Of a stretch of DNA of 64,000 nt, positions 47,070 to 59,236 are shown piece after piece. Source of the stretch: Pelodera strongyloides (lineage: Eukaryota; Nematoda; Chromadorea; Rhabditida; Rhabditidae). Position numbers and translations under genes: made by a program. Each line of letters starts with the position of its first letter. Position 1 is the stretch's first letter. The notes beneath the pieces were generated by a model, which worked only from the letters and a program-made list of their open reading frames with translations, did not search any database and was not told the origin of the DNA. Location of the stretch: the NCBI GenBank assembly GCA_036852015.1, contig JAANDG010000252.1:124001-188000 (forward strand). Reading direction: 5' to 3'.

Positions 47070-50000
47070 TCAAGAATCTCGCAACCTACGCCAATTTTTC
47101 GCTCTCACGGCAATCCAGTAGCTGTGGAGGATGACGAACATTCCAATCAGAAAGACCATGAAGTGGAAGACCACCACGTTCCTGAATTATGAATTGTGAG
47201 ATCAGTTGGAATTTACTTACGGTCATTTTTCTCGTTTTCTTCACGGTGTTTTCAAACCGGGCGTTTCACTCTGCATTCGGGAAGTTTTTCTAATTAATAA
47301 GTCTTATTTTGCTGTGCAATAAAGCTTACAGGTCCATTATGGTGGTCGTGTCGTCGGCTTCCACTGGGTACCCGAATCTGAGGATCCACCTGAGTAGATA
47401 AATTTGTGTTTATCTTAGTGAAGCTCATTTAGTGCGCAAGGATTGCGGATTAGGGTGAACCAGCTATTTTTATTGAAAATGAAATGATCTGGTTCGGCAT
47501 TAGTTCATTTAAAAATGAGAACATTAAGCCAAGCCAAGTCTTCATCTTCGATGTAAATTTTCGTTGCCAACTTTAAAAGTCTAAATAGAACATACTTGTC
47601 AATATTCTGACAGAATGAGGTCACCGCGGCCATTCCCGTGACCTTGAACTGCTCATCTTCGGCCATGTGCCCTAACTTCCTTCTGAAGGCGACATCTGGA
47701 GCTCCGCAGTACGCGATGTACTGGTAGACAACGGAGGAGTGGTTCTTCAGGAGCTGAAACGACACATCATCGAGGCGAACACCTTGGAACCCGATTCAAT
47801 TATAGTGAATGCTCGGTTGGTGTGCAAGTATGGTAGTAAAGTGAGTATATCTGAGGAGAGCAGAGCGACGAAGTGGTGTCGAAGTACCTCTCTCTTATCC
47901 ACTTGCAGTATGTTCTTCCAGCACTTCGAGGGCTTGAGGTCGGTGTTCAGCTCGGTCATGTATTTCCAACATTTCTTCCCGTCTCTCCAGCAGTGCCCGG
48001 CAGGAATGGTAATATCACAACTCCATTCACGGCAGATGTGTCTTACAGCCTATAAAGCGGAAGAATAGTCGCAAAACTCCTGGAGTGACGACGTTAAGTA
48101 GTTTGTTTGTATTTATTTGTTCCGTTCTTCTGATTGTTTTGACTTGTGACTGTTCAAAAGCGTGCTACACGTACCCATATTTATTGTCTTGTGCATTAAC
48201 TTTGCTGTGCTTCAATATGGAAGAGTAGGCGCAAATATGTATAGCGAATGTCGTTTACGACAGACCATGCACTTGGGTTACAAATTATCATAGTACTTAA
48301 ATTGCCAGTGGATCTAGATTATTTTTAGAATGCAACCATAGCAAATATATAGCAAACTCTCGCATTTTCTTGTCATATGATATGTATTCGCGAGAGCTTT
48401 CTCGTTTTCTTTACACCTTTTAGCTTTTCCCACAACCCACAACCTTTAATTTTTTGATCAGTGTAGCATATTGTCAAGAATTTAGGCAAGGTGTATCATG
48501 AGACTAGACTTTTAACTGTTAGGTACCTGGTTTGTCATTTTAGTATACCCAAGCTGTCATAGGTCTCGGTTGGCTTGTGGCTAGTTATAGGGTCTGTATT
48601 TGGGTGAAGTAAAATACGTTAAGTATGTAAGTACATGTGCTTTTGGCCACTAGGGTGTTTTAATAGTACTTAACGCTGAAAAATGGCAATATCGCTGAGG
48701 TTTGGATTTTAGAATAGCACCTAATTTTTTCGTATTTTCCCCGTTCCAATAAATAGGCAATAATCTGGTAGTGGTGTGGTAGTTCTACCGAAATGGGGGT
48801 GACCTTCCTTGGGGGTACTATTTGGATACTCGAATACTCGATCTCATCTCTACCTTTATATATCTTACATGAGACCATGTAAATTCATAAGTTCATATGT
48901 TCATAAAGTTCTCCTACCGAGATAAGATGGGTAAGATCCTCCACAAAAGTAGTATACGATCGGTTTTCTGTTCAGTATCTTTTCTGCAGTATTACATTTA
49001 CGAAAAAATTACCGCTTCTTAATTCCGAGTGCCGTGTTATGGTGGTCCACGATTTCTGATACATGTCCTCAGAGAATTGATACTTATTGATTCATTTGTT
49101 GTATATTAGGTAACTGCTGTTCTATTCTATTATATGTACTATACTAGCCTTTTCTATTCCTACTAATATTAAGAGCAAGAACACTTTGGTACAGGGCCAA
49201 TACACTTTGGTTCAGGGTGGATAAGCGTGTGTTTGCGTTTTGAGTGACAAAATACCTCGAAAACAACGTCGATTGTTTGTATGGTACGCTGTACAGTCAT
49301 GGGTTATGCTCAGCACCCGCCACAGTCGAGCATAGTCATAGGCAGCGCGCAATCACGTATCACCCAACTGGCTGGATGCTGGATCATGCTTTCCATTGCG
49401 CATGCGTGCATTTGTGTGCTAGCATAACACAATGACGGATGACACATATCACGTATCACCTACTCACCTACTCACCAACATATACTTTAGGAATTCGATA
49501 ATTTGGCCGGCGTTTTTCGCTCGGTTCTGCCATCTGAATTTTCTTCCGTATAGGGACAGGCATTTGAATATGGTAAGTCAAAGCATTCTTTTCATATGTA
49601 TATATTTGGTAATGCTGCTCTGTTCTATTACTATTCTATAATTAGCTGGCCCTTGAAGAGCAAGCGCATTTTGGCGATTTGGTAAAGCTGAAACAAATTC
49701 TTACACAGGGTGAAAAGGAGTGTTTGGCTCTGGTTGAAACGCAAAATACCTCGAATCCCACGCCGGGGCAGTGTTCATTAACCTGTTTTCAAGTGCCCTA
49801 ACAAAACTTACGGAGCATGGTTTCTGGAGTGTTGATTCCTCCACGATGCGCTGCAGACCGGCGTGGAGCTAAACAAGATTCATTAGTTTCAGTACTTTAT
49901 CTATCGTGTACTTTTGTTTCGTTTTTCTTTGGTGCATTTGTATTCGAGTTGTACGACAAATCTGAGCTTGAAAATACCATCAGCCAAAGTAGTAGCAATG

Positions 50001-51171
50001 AGCATTCAAAATGTAAATCAAGCGAACTTACATGGGGCACTTGGTTGGCGTTGAGTCCTGCGGATTTGGCACACTTCAAGAATTTGAAGAATATCGGCTG
50101 AAACAGAACTCTTCAAAACTATAACGATTAATTTTCTGCCTGGCGGCGCTGCAGTGCTTCTATGATGGCAACTCGGGTTCCCGTCCGATATCTGAGGCCA
50201 TTTTCACCACTCAATTCTCCATGGGGAATTTCCGGTCTTTTTCTCTGTGTGTCTCACTATAGAATGCTATTTGCTGTCCCCACGTCCCCAGGTAATATTT
50301 CCCCGAGGGAATCGGAGGTGAATATGGCATCAGACATTGATTGGGGAATGGAGCAGTTTTAAAGCGAATTAGCGATCGGTCTCCAACAAAAAAATACAAA
50401 AGAGGAGGAGTAAACAACCGTGCGTTGATTACAACTGTGAAAACCGTTTGTTTTTGGACTTTTACGTGCAAACTCAAAATATTTTGTCAACATTTCGTCA
50501 TTTGGATGCTGGCGGAGTCTGTTATTATTTGAAATTCACGCAGGCGATTTTTTCGAACTCCGCAGAACTAAAATATTCGAATGGGGTCGTATTTCGCTTT
50601 AATAAATGTTCGCAACAAGTCTTTACTAACACTTACACAACTTGGATCATCAATGGCTAACACTTACCCAATTGCGGTCATCAAGGGACACCTCTCCAAT
50701 TTTTGCTCCCGATAAACACTTTCCATCGTCGAGCGCAAATTCCCCCAATTGTTTTTCCCTATCACATGTGGTTGGTACTCCTTCATGACATCGAGGGTCT
50801 AAATGTAGACAAAGATTAAACCTTATGTAAAATCTAATCGGTTCTACCCTCTCCCGCCATTTTCTCAAAAAATATCACAACTTATTTGCAGGTTTTTTAT
50901 GCCTAATTTTCTGTCGTTCCCATGTTTGTGTATCTTGTCTAGCTTATGGACCTCTCGGGTTCTTCGCAGTTTCCAGTGCTTTTAGTAGTGTCAAAAATTC
51001 GAAAACGCTCTGTACATGTTCGACAATAAAATTTACTTATATAAACTTTTCCCTACCTTATGGAACAACTTTTTACTAAGGAGATATTTATATATGCTTA
51101 CCGTAGTCGGTGGCGTGTGCTCCGCAGAAGAATATCATCAGTAAGATGAAAGTGGTCACAAAGCACTTCAT
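47070..51171 (-). CDS. secreted/type I membrane cysteine-rich protein (8 exons, 271 aa)
   Basis: Exons 51102-51171, 50668-50798, 50032-50097, 49812-49868, 47888-48049, 47596-47753, 47330-47389 and 47070-47181 join in phase. A signal peptide opens it (MKCFVTTFILLMIFFCGAHA). The ectodomain of about 200 residues has some 14 cysteines, e.g. RCHEGVPTTC, HICREWSC and GHCWRDGKKCWKYM, plausible for disulfides. Near the C-terminus VVVFHFMVFLIGMFVILHSY is a membrane helix, followed by a short basic tail (WIAVRAKNWRRLRDS). The topology suggests a cell-surface protein with a large outside domain. I do not recognise the family. A 3' splice site (ACTTTCAG) directly abuts the ATG. Intron 4 is 1.8 kb; intron 2 contains a MITE. 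The stop at 47070 is 219 bp before the lysine-rich gene on the same strand. Confidence 0.82.
50363..50598. mobile_element. MITE, family B-like, in intron 2 of the membrane-protein gene
   Basis: TTAA at 50359-50362 and 50599-50602; ends AGCGAATTAGCGATCGG and ..GGGGTCGTATTTCGCT. Confidence 0.75.
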
Positions 51172-51834
51172 CTGAAAGTGGAAGTTTTAGTGTGATTTTT
51201 TCGATACGTGGAACTCGGACATGCATAATAATATGAAAATTCGGAACAAGTATAACACTACCGTTATCCCCCAAAAAAAGTGTGTTCCCATTGCTATTGT
51301 TCAGCAAAAGGCTGATTGAGTGTCTGCTTCGTATTTTGACGCCCTTGTTCAGAACTGAGTGCATTTCCGGTTTTGGTAAAAGGGGAGGTAGAATTTTTAA
51401 TCTGAAGGCCTCGTTTCCAATTCAAAAGTTAAAATGCCGGAGTTGAATGTGGGGGTAACAAATAAACTATTATTACTATAACGCATAGCTGGCCGTCTTT
51501 GTGTGAGCGCCCATAGGTGTCCGGTCCGCGACCCTGGCAATTGTCCGTACGCGGATAGGTGTGCGGTAAATAAATAGTATTTTGAAAAACGTCCGTAACT
51601 ATCAAAATTGGTGAAATTGCCCCATTGTTCGGGGCTGCTACACATCAGTGTCATCAAAGAACCGCGATAGAAAACTCAAACAAAGATGCAAGCGGTACTA
51701 GGCTAGATGTGTGCTAACTCGCGTTTTTTGAAACTATGGTTTGGCACGTTATGTGGTTTGCAAGTATGGCCGATTTTCCTTGCATCGAAAAAAATTACTT
51801 AGCTTGGTACAACACGAAAATATCTCCAGACAGT

Positions 51835-52090
51835 TTTTACGACCGTTCGTCACAGAACCACGACCGGTAACCACGGGAGCATTTTTTGAAAATGGTCCTG
51901 CACTGTGCATCTCTTCTCGCTTGTTGTAACATGGCGGATTTTCAATGGCGCGGATAAATTTGTGACCGTTCGCCACGGGACCACGACTGGTAGCCACGGG
52001 ACCATTTTTTGAAAATGGCCCGCATTGCATTGTGCATCTCTTCCAGCCTGTTGTAACATGGCTGATTTTTTATGGTGCGGATAAATTTGA
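51835..52090. repeat. two tandem copies of a ~122-bp unit
   Basis: ACGACCGGTAACCACGGGAG / ACGACTGGTAGCCACGGGAC, ATTTTTTGAAAATGG, GTGCATCTCTTC and TTGTAACATGG occur in the same order in both units. Confidence 0.8.
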
Positions 52091-53149
52091 AGGGTGCATT
52101 CAAAAATTCACACGATTTTGCGAATTAATTTGCAAGGAAAACTCGCGGTTTTTGGCATACTTGCAAACCCCACTATAGAATCTCTAATCTCCGTGGATTT
52201 TGGTTTTCATTCGCTTTATTTTCCATTATCCATCTACACGATCGTGATGTTCCTTAATTAAACTTGAGCATACAAGTATGCTTTATTTTTTTTTTAAGTA
52301 TAGAATCTCCGCTCCTGTTACTGCCCATGCATAAGAAAGAAAGTTTAGCCCAATCGGCCTATATTAGCGCATTAATTGCTTACACTAATAGTCACGATAA
52401 TTCAAAAGTTAAGTAAACACCAATCAGGCTCAGGGGTAGAGGTTGGTGCGTTGAAACACGACGAACCACCTCCGGGTTGGTTTTGACCACCTCCGAAAGC
52501 AATATAAATTTATATATTTGGGTGAAACATGGTGTTTTATTCAACACGGTCTATCACTAAGCTAAGAACCTCCCTCCAACCACCTCCATCTACGCACGGA
52601 ATTTATACCCTGATCAGGCTTGGGAATTAACCGCTGCATAGTCAGTCAGAGAGTCCTGGGGCGGGCATGAATCGCATGAATAGTCAGGCGCGGAAAATAG
52701 GACGCAAAGGCGGCACGACTTTGACAAACCTCAAAAAAACTATAATCCCATGTTTCCTACCAAACTAGCGGGAAACGCGGGATTCCGTCCTTATCAGGCG
52801 CCTTGCCGCTAACACAAGGCCTTGTCTAATGTTTAATTGCGGGACGTATTGGCTAATCTGTCAGGAAACATGCGACTTTTCTTATTGCTTGGGATTGGGT
52901 GCTATCCTGCCAGGAAACGCGGGATTTATTTTTGTTTCGCGGGAAAAATGCAGTAGAAGAACAGAGTTATTACTTATATCAGCGTAGTTTCACATAATGA
53001 CTCAGTTTAGGGCAAAGGGCGCCTTCTGGATGCTGAATGGTTTCATACATTCATACTGTATTTTTGTCACAAGAGCATCCCGAACGCGCCCTTACCCTTG
53101 GCCATATTGGCCATAGGCCACTCTAATTCCCTCGTGGAAACAGGTCCCT
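52091..53149. other. intergenic, no gene recognised
   Basis: A stretch at 52430-52500 (GGGGTAGAGGTTGGTGCG..CGGGTTGGTTTTGACC) is weakly tRNA-like. GCGGGA-rich words at 52760-52960. No frame. Confidence 0.35.
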
Positions 53150-53425
53150 GCATAGGAAATGGAAAACACCAAAAAAACACGGAACATGATCATCGAAAAA
53201 CCCGCTCATGATCCGTGTTTTTTTCGAACATAATCGACGATTTTCTTATGTATTATTTTTCAGATTTTAGTAAAAACCCGTGTTTTTTTGGTGCAGACAC
53301 CAAATAAGCACGGAACTTGGCCGAAAAAAACACTGATCATCAGTGATCGGTGTTTTTTTGGAGCATGTTCGGGTTTTTCGTTGTGTTTTTTCACAAAACC
53401 CGTGTTTTTTTCGTGTTTCCGTTTT
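53150..53425. repeat. foldback built of CGTGTTTTTTTxG words
   Basis: The words CACGGAACATGATCAT / ATGATCCGTGTTTTTTTCG and several ACCCGTGTTTTTTT(G/C)G repeats occur in both orientations; the ends pair (CAAAAAAACACGG / CCGTGTTTTTTT type). Probably a MITE built from repeated terminal sequence. Confidence 0.55.
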
Positions 53426-54144
53426 CCTGTGGGGGACAGAAAATAGCATCTTAATGTGAGGCAGAGAAAAAGACGGGGAATTCCCCATGAGGAATTGAAT
53501 GGTTAAAATGTCCTCTGGAAAACACACACTTCGTGTTTTGCGTACACCTAATGTAAAATGGTAGAAAATTGAAAAGATATACTTTCGTAACGAAAATTCC
53601 CGAAGTGTAACATAAAAGTTGTGTCAGGTCTCAGTTTTCGAAAAGGCTGTGTCTAAATCTAAAATACACGCATCGGTCGATGCCAGGGAGCGGTGGGCGC
53701 GAATTTTAAAAAGGTGTGGTATACTGTACCTCAAGCGCGGCACCGAGCGCACGAGTTTGCGTGGCAGAGTTTCATGCTTTATCAGTTGTGAGCTGAGAGC
53801 TGATAGCTGTAAGATTTTCAGTTGACTTTGAATTCTTAATTCTTTTCCAGAGTGCGAAAGCGGAAAAATAATGCTTGTGTCATAAGCTGCCTGCAAAATT
53901 TGCATCCCCCTTGAAAATATTGCATTTGTATTTTTCTTGCCTTTTCATATTTATTAATTATTAGGGCTCATTCGAGATAGACATTTTCCGGAAAAGAAAC
54001 GAAAAAAAGTTGTGCGAGGAGGTGGACACTGAGAAAAAAATCACATCTTATTATATGGAAGAGTTTGTGGCCGGGTGAATTTATTTGTGATTACGACCAC
54101 AACGAAGCCCTGTCATACAGTTTTTTCGAAACACAGTATACAAA

Positions 54145-54232
54145 AGTATTGACGGTGAACGGATTTGAACCCGCGCCCTCCGCTTTCGAGTCAAACGCGC
54201 TACCTGTTGCGGCAAGACAGCTTGATTTATCT
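54145..54232 (-). repeat. tRNA-derived SINE head
   Basis: Minus strand: D-arm-like GCAACAGGTAGCGCG, anticodon-like stem CGTTT/AAGCG with 7-base loop, B-box GGGTTCAAATCC. As at 24600-24690, position 33 is not T and the T-stem fails to pair, so a functional tRNA is unlikely. Confidence 0.5.
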
Positions 54233-54387
54233 GCCCCTGCAAGCACTACACACTGCTCTCGGAAATGCTTTAGCATGCAAATTTCATCGCCGCATCCACG
54301 GTTAGTCTTCGGGTTGTCTTAGGGCGCGTTCCGAAAGAGAAAGAGGCAAAAACCCCGTTCGGGTTGGACCTTTCCGAAAGGATTTAA

Positions 54388-54525
54388 AGGGACAGGCCCA
54401 CCGATATAAACCTATATTTATTATTTGTTCATAATTCATAAAAACGGTATTTATCATAATATATACTGACTAAATATTATTCAGTTTTACCATGTGGAAG
54501 TTTTTCCGGTGAGCTTTCCCACAGT
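54388..54525. repeat. family-A MITE, single arm only
   Basis: TTAA+AGGGACAGGCCCACCGATAT, close to the element at 285-696, breaking off in the equivalent of CTTTCCNNACAG. A short piece of the same interior (TCCTTACGGAAGGTACTGTAGACAGG) is at about 57018. Confidence 0.8.
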
Positions 54526-54664
54526 TGGTAGTTGGCCGGAATAGAGGGGGTGGAGTCAGCAACTGTGCGTCATCGCAAAAGAGTAATAAACGCACTATTT
54601 TTTGCCCATTTTAGCGTCCAACCCCCTAAAAGTCAGTATACTGTAGTTGATTATCACAGGAAAG

Positions 54665-55000
54665 TGGAAACCCCGATATGGCCCCGATTATTTTGGAAAA
54701 AACCCCGATATGGCCCCGATTCTTCCAAAAAACCCCGATATGGCCCCGATCACGTCCCGCAAAAAGCCCGATCACGAATAATCGGGGCCATATCGGGAAC
54801 AGTTCCCAATATAACCCCGATTATTTCAAAAAACCCCGATATGACCCCGATTATTTGTCGAAAAACCCCGATATGACCCCGATCATTTCCAAAAACCCCG
54901 ATATGACCCCGATTATTTTCCAGAAAACCCCGATATGACCCCGATCACGGCCCGATTTTTTGAGGGACGTGATCGGGGCCATATCGGGGTTTTTGGTTTT
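54665..55000. repeat. array of CCCCGATATGGCCCCGAT units with inverted ends
   Basis: Seven direct copies of CCCCGATATGRCCCCGAT at spacings of roughly 30-40 bp; in addition inverted copies ATCGGGGCCATATCGGG at about 54780 and 54967. The outermost ends pair (GGAAACCCCGATATGG / CCATATCGGGGTTTTT). Confidence 0.85.
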
Positions 55001-55265
55001 CCATGTATGTGATTTAGCCGGGCACTATTAATTTAAAAGCTTCAATAAAAGAGTGTAAAATACGTTTACAGTGTTCTGTGTGTTTAAACTCATCAAATTT
55101 GACAGCAGTGGAGTTTAAGACCATGATGTGATGTTATTCTAAATCACTACTGAATGATTCTAAGGCAATACCTTCGCGTGCAACTGATAATAAAACATGA
55201 TCGAAATGGTACTTTATTTTAGTCATACAAAATTGTTGCTCGTAATAAGTATATGTGAGTTAGCT

Positions 55266-55333
55266 TGGAGCAGGGCTTTGGATTATGACGGACAGGTTGG
55301 AGCAGGGCTTTGGATTATGACGGACGGACATCG
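55266..55333. repeat. 33-bp tandem duplication
   Basis: GGAGCAGGGCTTTGGATTAT followed by GACGGACA/G occurs twice in succession. Confidence 0.85.
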
Positions 55334-56540
55334 TTCCGGGTACTCTCCTCGGCTCTATAGTAGAACTATCTCCTCATGGAAATCTACCATCTAGGCATCC
55401 CAGATCATTTAGGCGTCAATGGAAGGGCCAATCGTCCCATGGAAATCTAAAATATACCCGACCTATTCGTCTCCCGACTGTCCTCCATGTGTCTGACGAC
55501 AGTCTGATAAAGCTGGCATCAGCAAAGTTTCTCGATGTTATTAGAGCCATGGGAAGGGACATCTATACTTTTCGGTTGGCATTCTCTTGGGACAGTTGGC
55601 TGGGTCCTCTCTTCTGGGTACCTATCTTTACCTTAAGTGGGTTGGTAATTCCACAATAGAACTTACAGATATGCGTAAGTAAATAAGGCCACTCTAATCT
55701 GTCTCCACGAACTGATTGAATGCATAGGTACTTAGGTACTCTAGGAACCTCTCACACTATGTCTAGGCACTAGGCGTCACTGTATGTTGCATGTAACGTG
55801 GCTTGGCGACCATTCGGTGATCATTTGGCAACCAGTCCACACAGGATTTCGAGGAAGCTTCTTCGTGAAGTCCCCAAATGTTCACCAAATGGGATGGCTA
55901 ACGAAAAACGGATAAATCCGAAGTTATGTAGCTGTGAAGAATTATACTCTATCTATCTAAAGTGTAATACGGTAATAGAGTATGTGAATGCAGGGACTTA
56001 AATCACAAAAAATCTTTACTTTTCCATATGGAGCAATGGATATTGAAATGCGAATGTTATTTATATTCATTTATATATTCATTTATGCAGTTATCCACGG
56101 AAATACCCCTTTAACAACCGTCCCTTGCACATTTGAGTTAGCGCATGCTGGATACGCCGCGCGGTTTGACATGGTACATAAGCCGCCGAAGGGTTGGCGC
56201 CTCCCCATTTTTGTCTTTATGTAACTGTTTTGGTTTATGTGTAGTAGTTCCGAAATAACCCCAATACAGTTAAATAGACTAACATTTGTTACAAAGTAGT
56301 AATGTGGCCTCGATTTTATGGATGTAATTTAAAAAATAAGCTTAATTTTCAGCGAAATTCGTGGAAAACAGACAAAAATACAGATTATTGATGTTCTCTG
56401 AGATCCAAAATATATCTTTATGGTTTATTTATTTCTAATGTGTCAAAAAGGGCTATCTGGATAACGCTTACAAATTTTAAACGGTTTTGAGAAGCACTGG
56501 TCTAAGAAAACCCTCAAAATTTGCCAACACTCGGTCGACG
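55334..56540. other. intergenic, no gene recognised
   Basis: No exon-like frames. A 78-codon frame at 55988-56224 has no support beyond its length. Confidence 0.4.
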
Positions 56541-56549
56541 ACCACATGG

Positions 56550-56840
56550 ACAGCAAGGAAAAATAAACTTCCGGAAATTTTTCTCGAAAACTACAGCGAG
56601 TTTTAGGTGCTGACTATTAGGAATATGTTCAAAACGCTTGGAAGCATCCTGGTAAGAAGTGTGAAGTTGATCCGTGAAGAATTGGCTTCAGGAAAATTAT
56701 TCAAAATTTGGTGTCATTTGGAGCGTGGCAAGGAAAAATAAACTTCCGGAAATTTTTCTCGAAAACTACAAAGATATGTTAGGTGCTGACTATTTGTGAT
56801 ATGCTCAAAACAGTTGGAAGCATCCTGGTAAGAAATTTCA
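56550..56840. repeat. direct duplication of a ~115-bp unit
   Basis: GGAAAAATAAACTTCCGGAA, TTTTTCTCGAAAACTACA, GTTAGGTGCTGACTATT and GGAAGCATCCTGGTAAGAA occur in order at 56550-56665 and 56724-56835, 174 bp apart. Confidence 0.8.
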
Positions 56841-57680
56841 GAGCGGTTCATGCCGATTTAACCTGTTTAAATATTCATCAAACTTAGGGCTAAAATGGCA
56901 TTTTTGCGATTTCTCCAAATATTCAAATAATGCCTTTCCCGCCAAAATTTGGTAATTTGGGATGCGGTCGTACGTTAAGTCTACCACCCGAATTTTTGCC
57001 ATTTTTCCAACTGTGTCCTTACGGAAGGTACTGTAGACAGGCCTTGGGTAAAAGAAAGTTAACGTTTTAAAGGAAGTTAAGACGGCCAGCCGCGTAGGGA
57101 GGTCAAAAAGAAGGGGCGAACGCCCCTGGCTGGGGGTGCGCTGTGCGGTTGGAGACCAGGGATGCGTAAAGGATTAGTTTCCTCGGTTTTCTTATAAAAT
57201 AGCTGTGTGCTTACGGCTAGACGCATTTTTCACACAAACCCAAACCAACCTTATACCCTTTGTTGTTGTGCAGAAAAAAAATCACGACAGGTTAGCAGAT
57301 GGTAGTGTAGAGTGTAGAGTGTAGCCGTGATGACTGAAATACCTTAGTCTCTTGTATAGTCTAAATTTTGGTTGTTGTTGTATTTGCATCTTATTTTATT
57401 CTAATTTATGATAATGAGCACGTGTCGACGTGAGCTTTGCAATTCTAAAGTGCCTAAATTAGTTTGGTGGAATACGATGCAAAAAACCTACTTATAAACC
57501 TATCGTTTCAAATATCAAAGGTGGCTGAACCCATTTGGGGATGGTTCACTTGGTTTTTCGTGGGAAAGCGTATTTGTTGACCACTTAGTGACCGTGTGCT
57601 GGCCAAGTTTAGGGTATGGAAACCGTAGCGCTACGCCTAAGGGGAGATCTGAAACGTTGCACACAAACCAACACTGCGCT

Positions 57681-57775
57681 ACTATATAAAAGAACAGCCG
57701 TTCGAAGAGCTCTTGGGCTCTTCTCCGACTGGAGGAATCGGTCTTCGGCCGATTGTTTCCCTATTAAAAAACGGA
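57681..57775 (+). promoter_or_regulatory. TATA box followed by three hairpins
   Basis: TATATAAAAG at 57683-57692 is followed by three adjacent stem-loops: GAAGAGC/GCTCTTC (57704-57723), CTCC/GGAG (57723-57734), and AATCGG..C(TTCG)G..CCGATT (57736-57754) with a stable UUCG tetraloop. A start site 25-30 bp after the TATA box would put the first stem near the 5' end of the transcript. It might be the promoter of the downstream gene (58151-58398) or of a small structured RNA. Confidence 0.35.
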
Positions 57776-58150
57776 ATTTCTTCGAAGGTAGAAAGATAAC
57801 TTTCGCTATTGCTATTCCTACTATTTCTCTGTATTTGTAAGCTTCTCTCTCCTATCACTCTCATTCTTCTCGCGCTCTGTTTCCCTCTGGTACACTTCCC
57901 TTCGTTCCTCTTTCTCTCGTGAAAAATTCCAAAAACTAAAAGGCATAAACGCGTGGCTGAGTCACCGCAATGTTTTATGCATTAGATGTTTCCGTCATTG
58001 TTCACAGAATAACGTCATTTAAATCAAAAAGAACCTATTTGAACGTGCCATGCCAGGGGTTCTCTCCTTTATGTTTATAAGAAGTTTGTCGGAAGTGTGC
58101 TAAATTCGTGCACACGCTCCACTAATTGATTGAAACGACTTTCATTCCAG

Positions 58151-58398
58151 GTAAAAAGTGAGTGCTGCAAATGCGACAACACAACAGACGGAGATTTGAC
58201 TTCCGGAGAAGAGCAGAAGACAACACTGAATGAACTAGGAACTAGGAGAATGATTGACATACTTTGTGCTGTAAGCTAACAGTAGGGATGTATTGCACTA
58301 ACTATACATGCATCCTTCAGGTTTTCACTTGTGCCGTTGTTTTATGCCGTCTCTACGCGACGCAGCTCCATGTTTTAAATCACCTACTCTTTTATTAA
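58151..58398 (+). CDS. 3' exons of a small hypothetical protein (N-terminus not found)
   Basis: Exon 58151-58270 (40 codons, VKSECCKCDNTTDGDLTSGE..RRMIDILCA) ends at a GTAAGC donor; a 50-bp intron ends CTTCAG; the final exon 58321-58398 adds VFTCAVVLCRLYATQLHVLN and HLLFY, then TAA. AATAAA overlaps the region just after the stop. The first exon has a CCxC cluster and an acidic stretch; the last is hydrophobic. Phase 0 throughout. Upstream exons are not identified; the frame at 57616-57840 is a weak candidate. Family unknown. Confidence 0.5.
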
Positions 58399-58956
58399 AA
58401 TAAAAGTTGTACTGTTCTTAGATTTATCTAAAGTGACCATGTGACTGATAATTAAATTCCTTGTAGATTATACCACTAAGTTATAAGTATGCCCTGTCTG
58501 GCGAATATTGATTAGCGTTTGTTTCCATCCTAATGTTGAGATTTTGGGCCTGTAGCAGGAACCTTATAAACTACTTATAAAATAAAATACAAGAGTTGAC
58601 TGTTTATGTCGTGTGTTGAAGAACGATTTTTCGAATTTTGCCATACCGTTTGGTCACATGTATAAAAAAGTGTAAAAGTAAATCTGCCCTCTAGCTGTGC
58701 CGTTACAAGTATACCATCTTTGCAATAGACTTCGTCACAACATAGGTTGAAAGAGTCGGGGTTTTCACTTCCCTGTGCTGTTCAATGCAAAGTTTTCAAC
58801 AGCTAGAGTTCCTCATACTGGTCGTTCCGGACAATTTTCACCCGGGCTCTGTTCAGTTTCGGGGGAATGTCAGCGAACATATTTTTATTGAACAATAAAA
58901 ATTGTATTACTGTTTTGGTAGGAGTGGCGTCCATGCAAAAACAGCGAGATAATTCA

Positions 58957-59236
58957 TTGAGAACCGATGGGTTGCGCGCCGCACCATTTCGGTGCACAAA
59001 ATGCGCGCCGCAATTAAATGGGGCGCAAAAAGCTCGCTGTGTGGTTCGGCGCGTAAATTGCGCCCGCACAATTTCGACGCCTTTTCAGCAACGTTTTTGA
59101 GAGCGCTCAGAGAATCAACCGCAACTGCACCAAAACGAGAAAAGAAGTCGGAAAAAAACTTGTTTTGCTCGCATAAAATCTTTTGCGGGAAACAAACCCT
59201 AACTGTTGCGCCGCGCAACTCTTTATTTTCGTTGTT
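58957..59236. mobile_element. GC-rich element, family K
   Basis: Starts CATTGAGAACCGATGGGTTG and ends GCCGCGCAACTCTTTATTTTCG, matching both ends of the copies at 28970-29345 and 34047-34546. No TAG/tRNA segment visible here. Confidence 0.7.

Noticed and set aside
46849..47181. Single gene joining the membrane protein to the lysine-rich protein
   Set aside because: The membrane exon offers donors only in phase 0 or 2, while the next exon needs phase 1; the in-frame stop at 47070 is then simplest.
54145..54232. Functional tRNA gene (CTC or CGA anticodon)
   Set aside because: T33 is missing in the only loop that pairs, and the T-stem mismatches at three of five positions.
54532..54938. Two + strand frames with repeated RYGPD/MTPI words
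   Set aside because: Translation of the CCCCGATATG tandem repeat in two frames.
57616..57840. 74-codon + frame as first exon of the gene at 58.15 kb
   Set aside because: It spans the TATA box and hairpins, and the only donor inside is weak.
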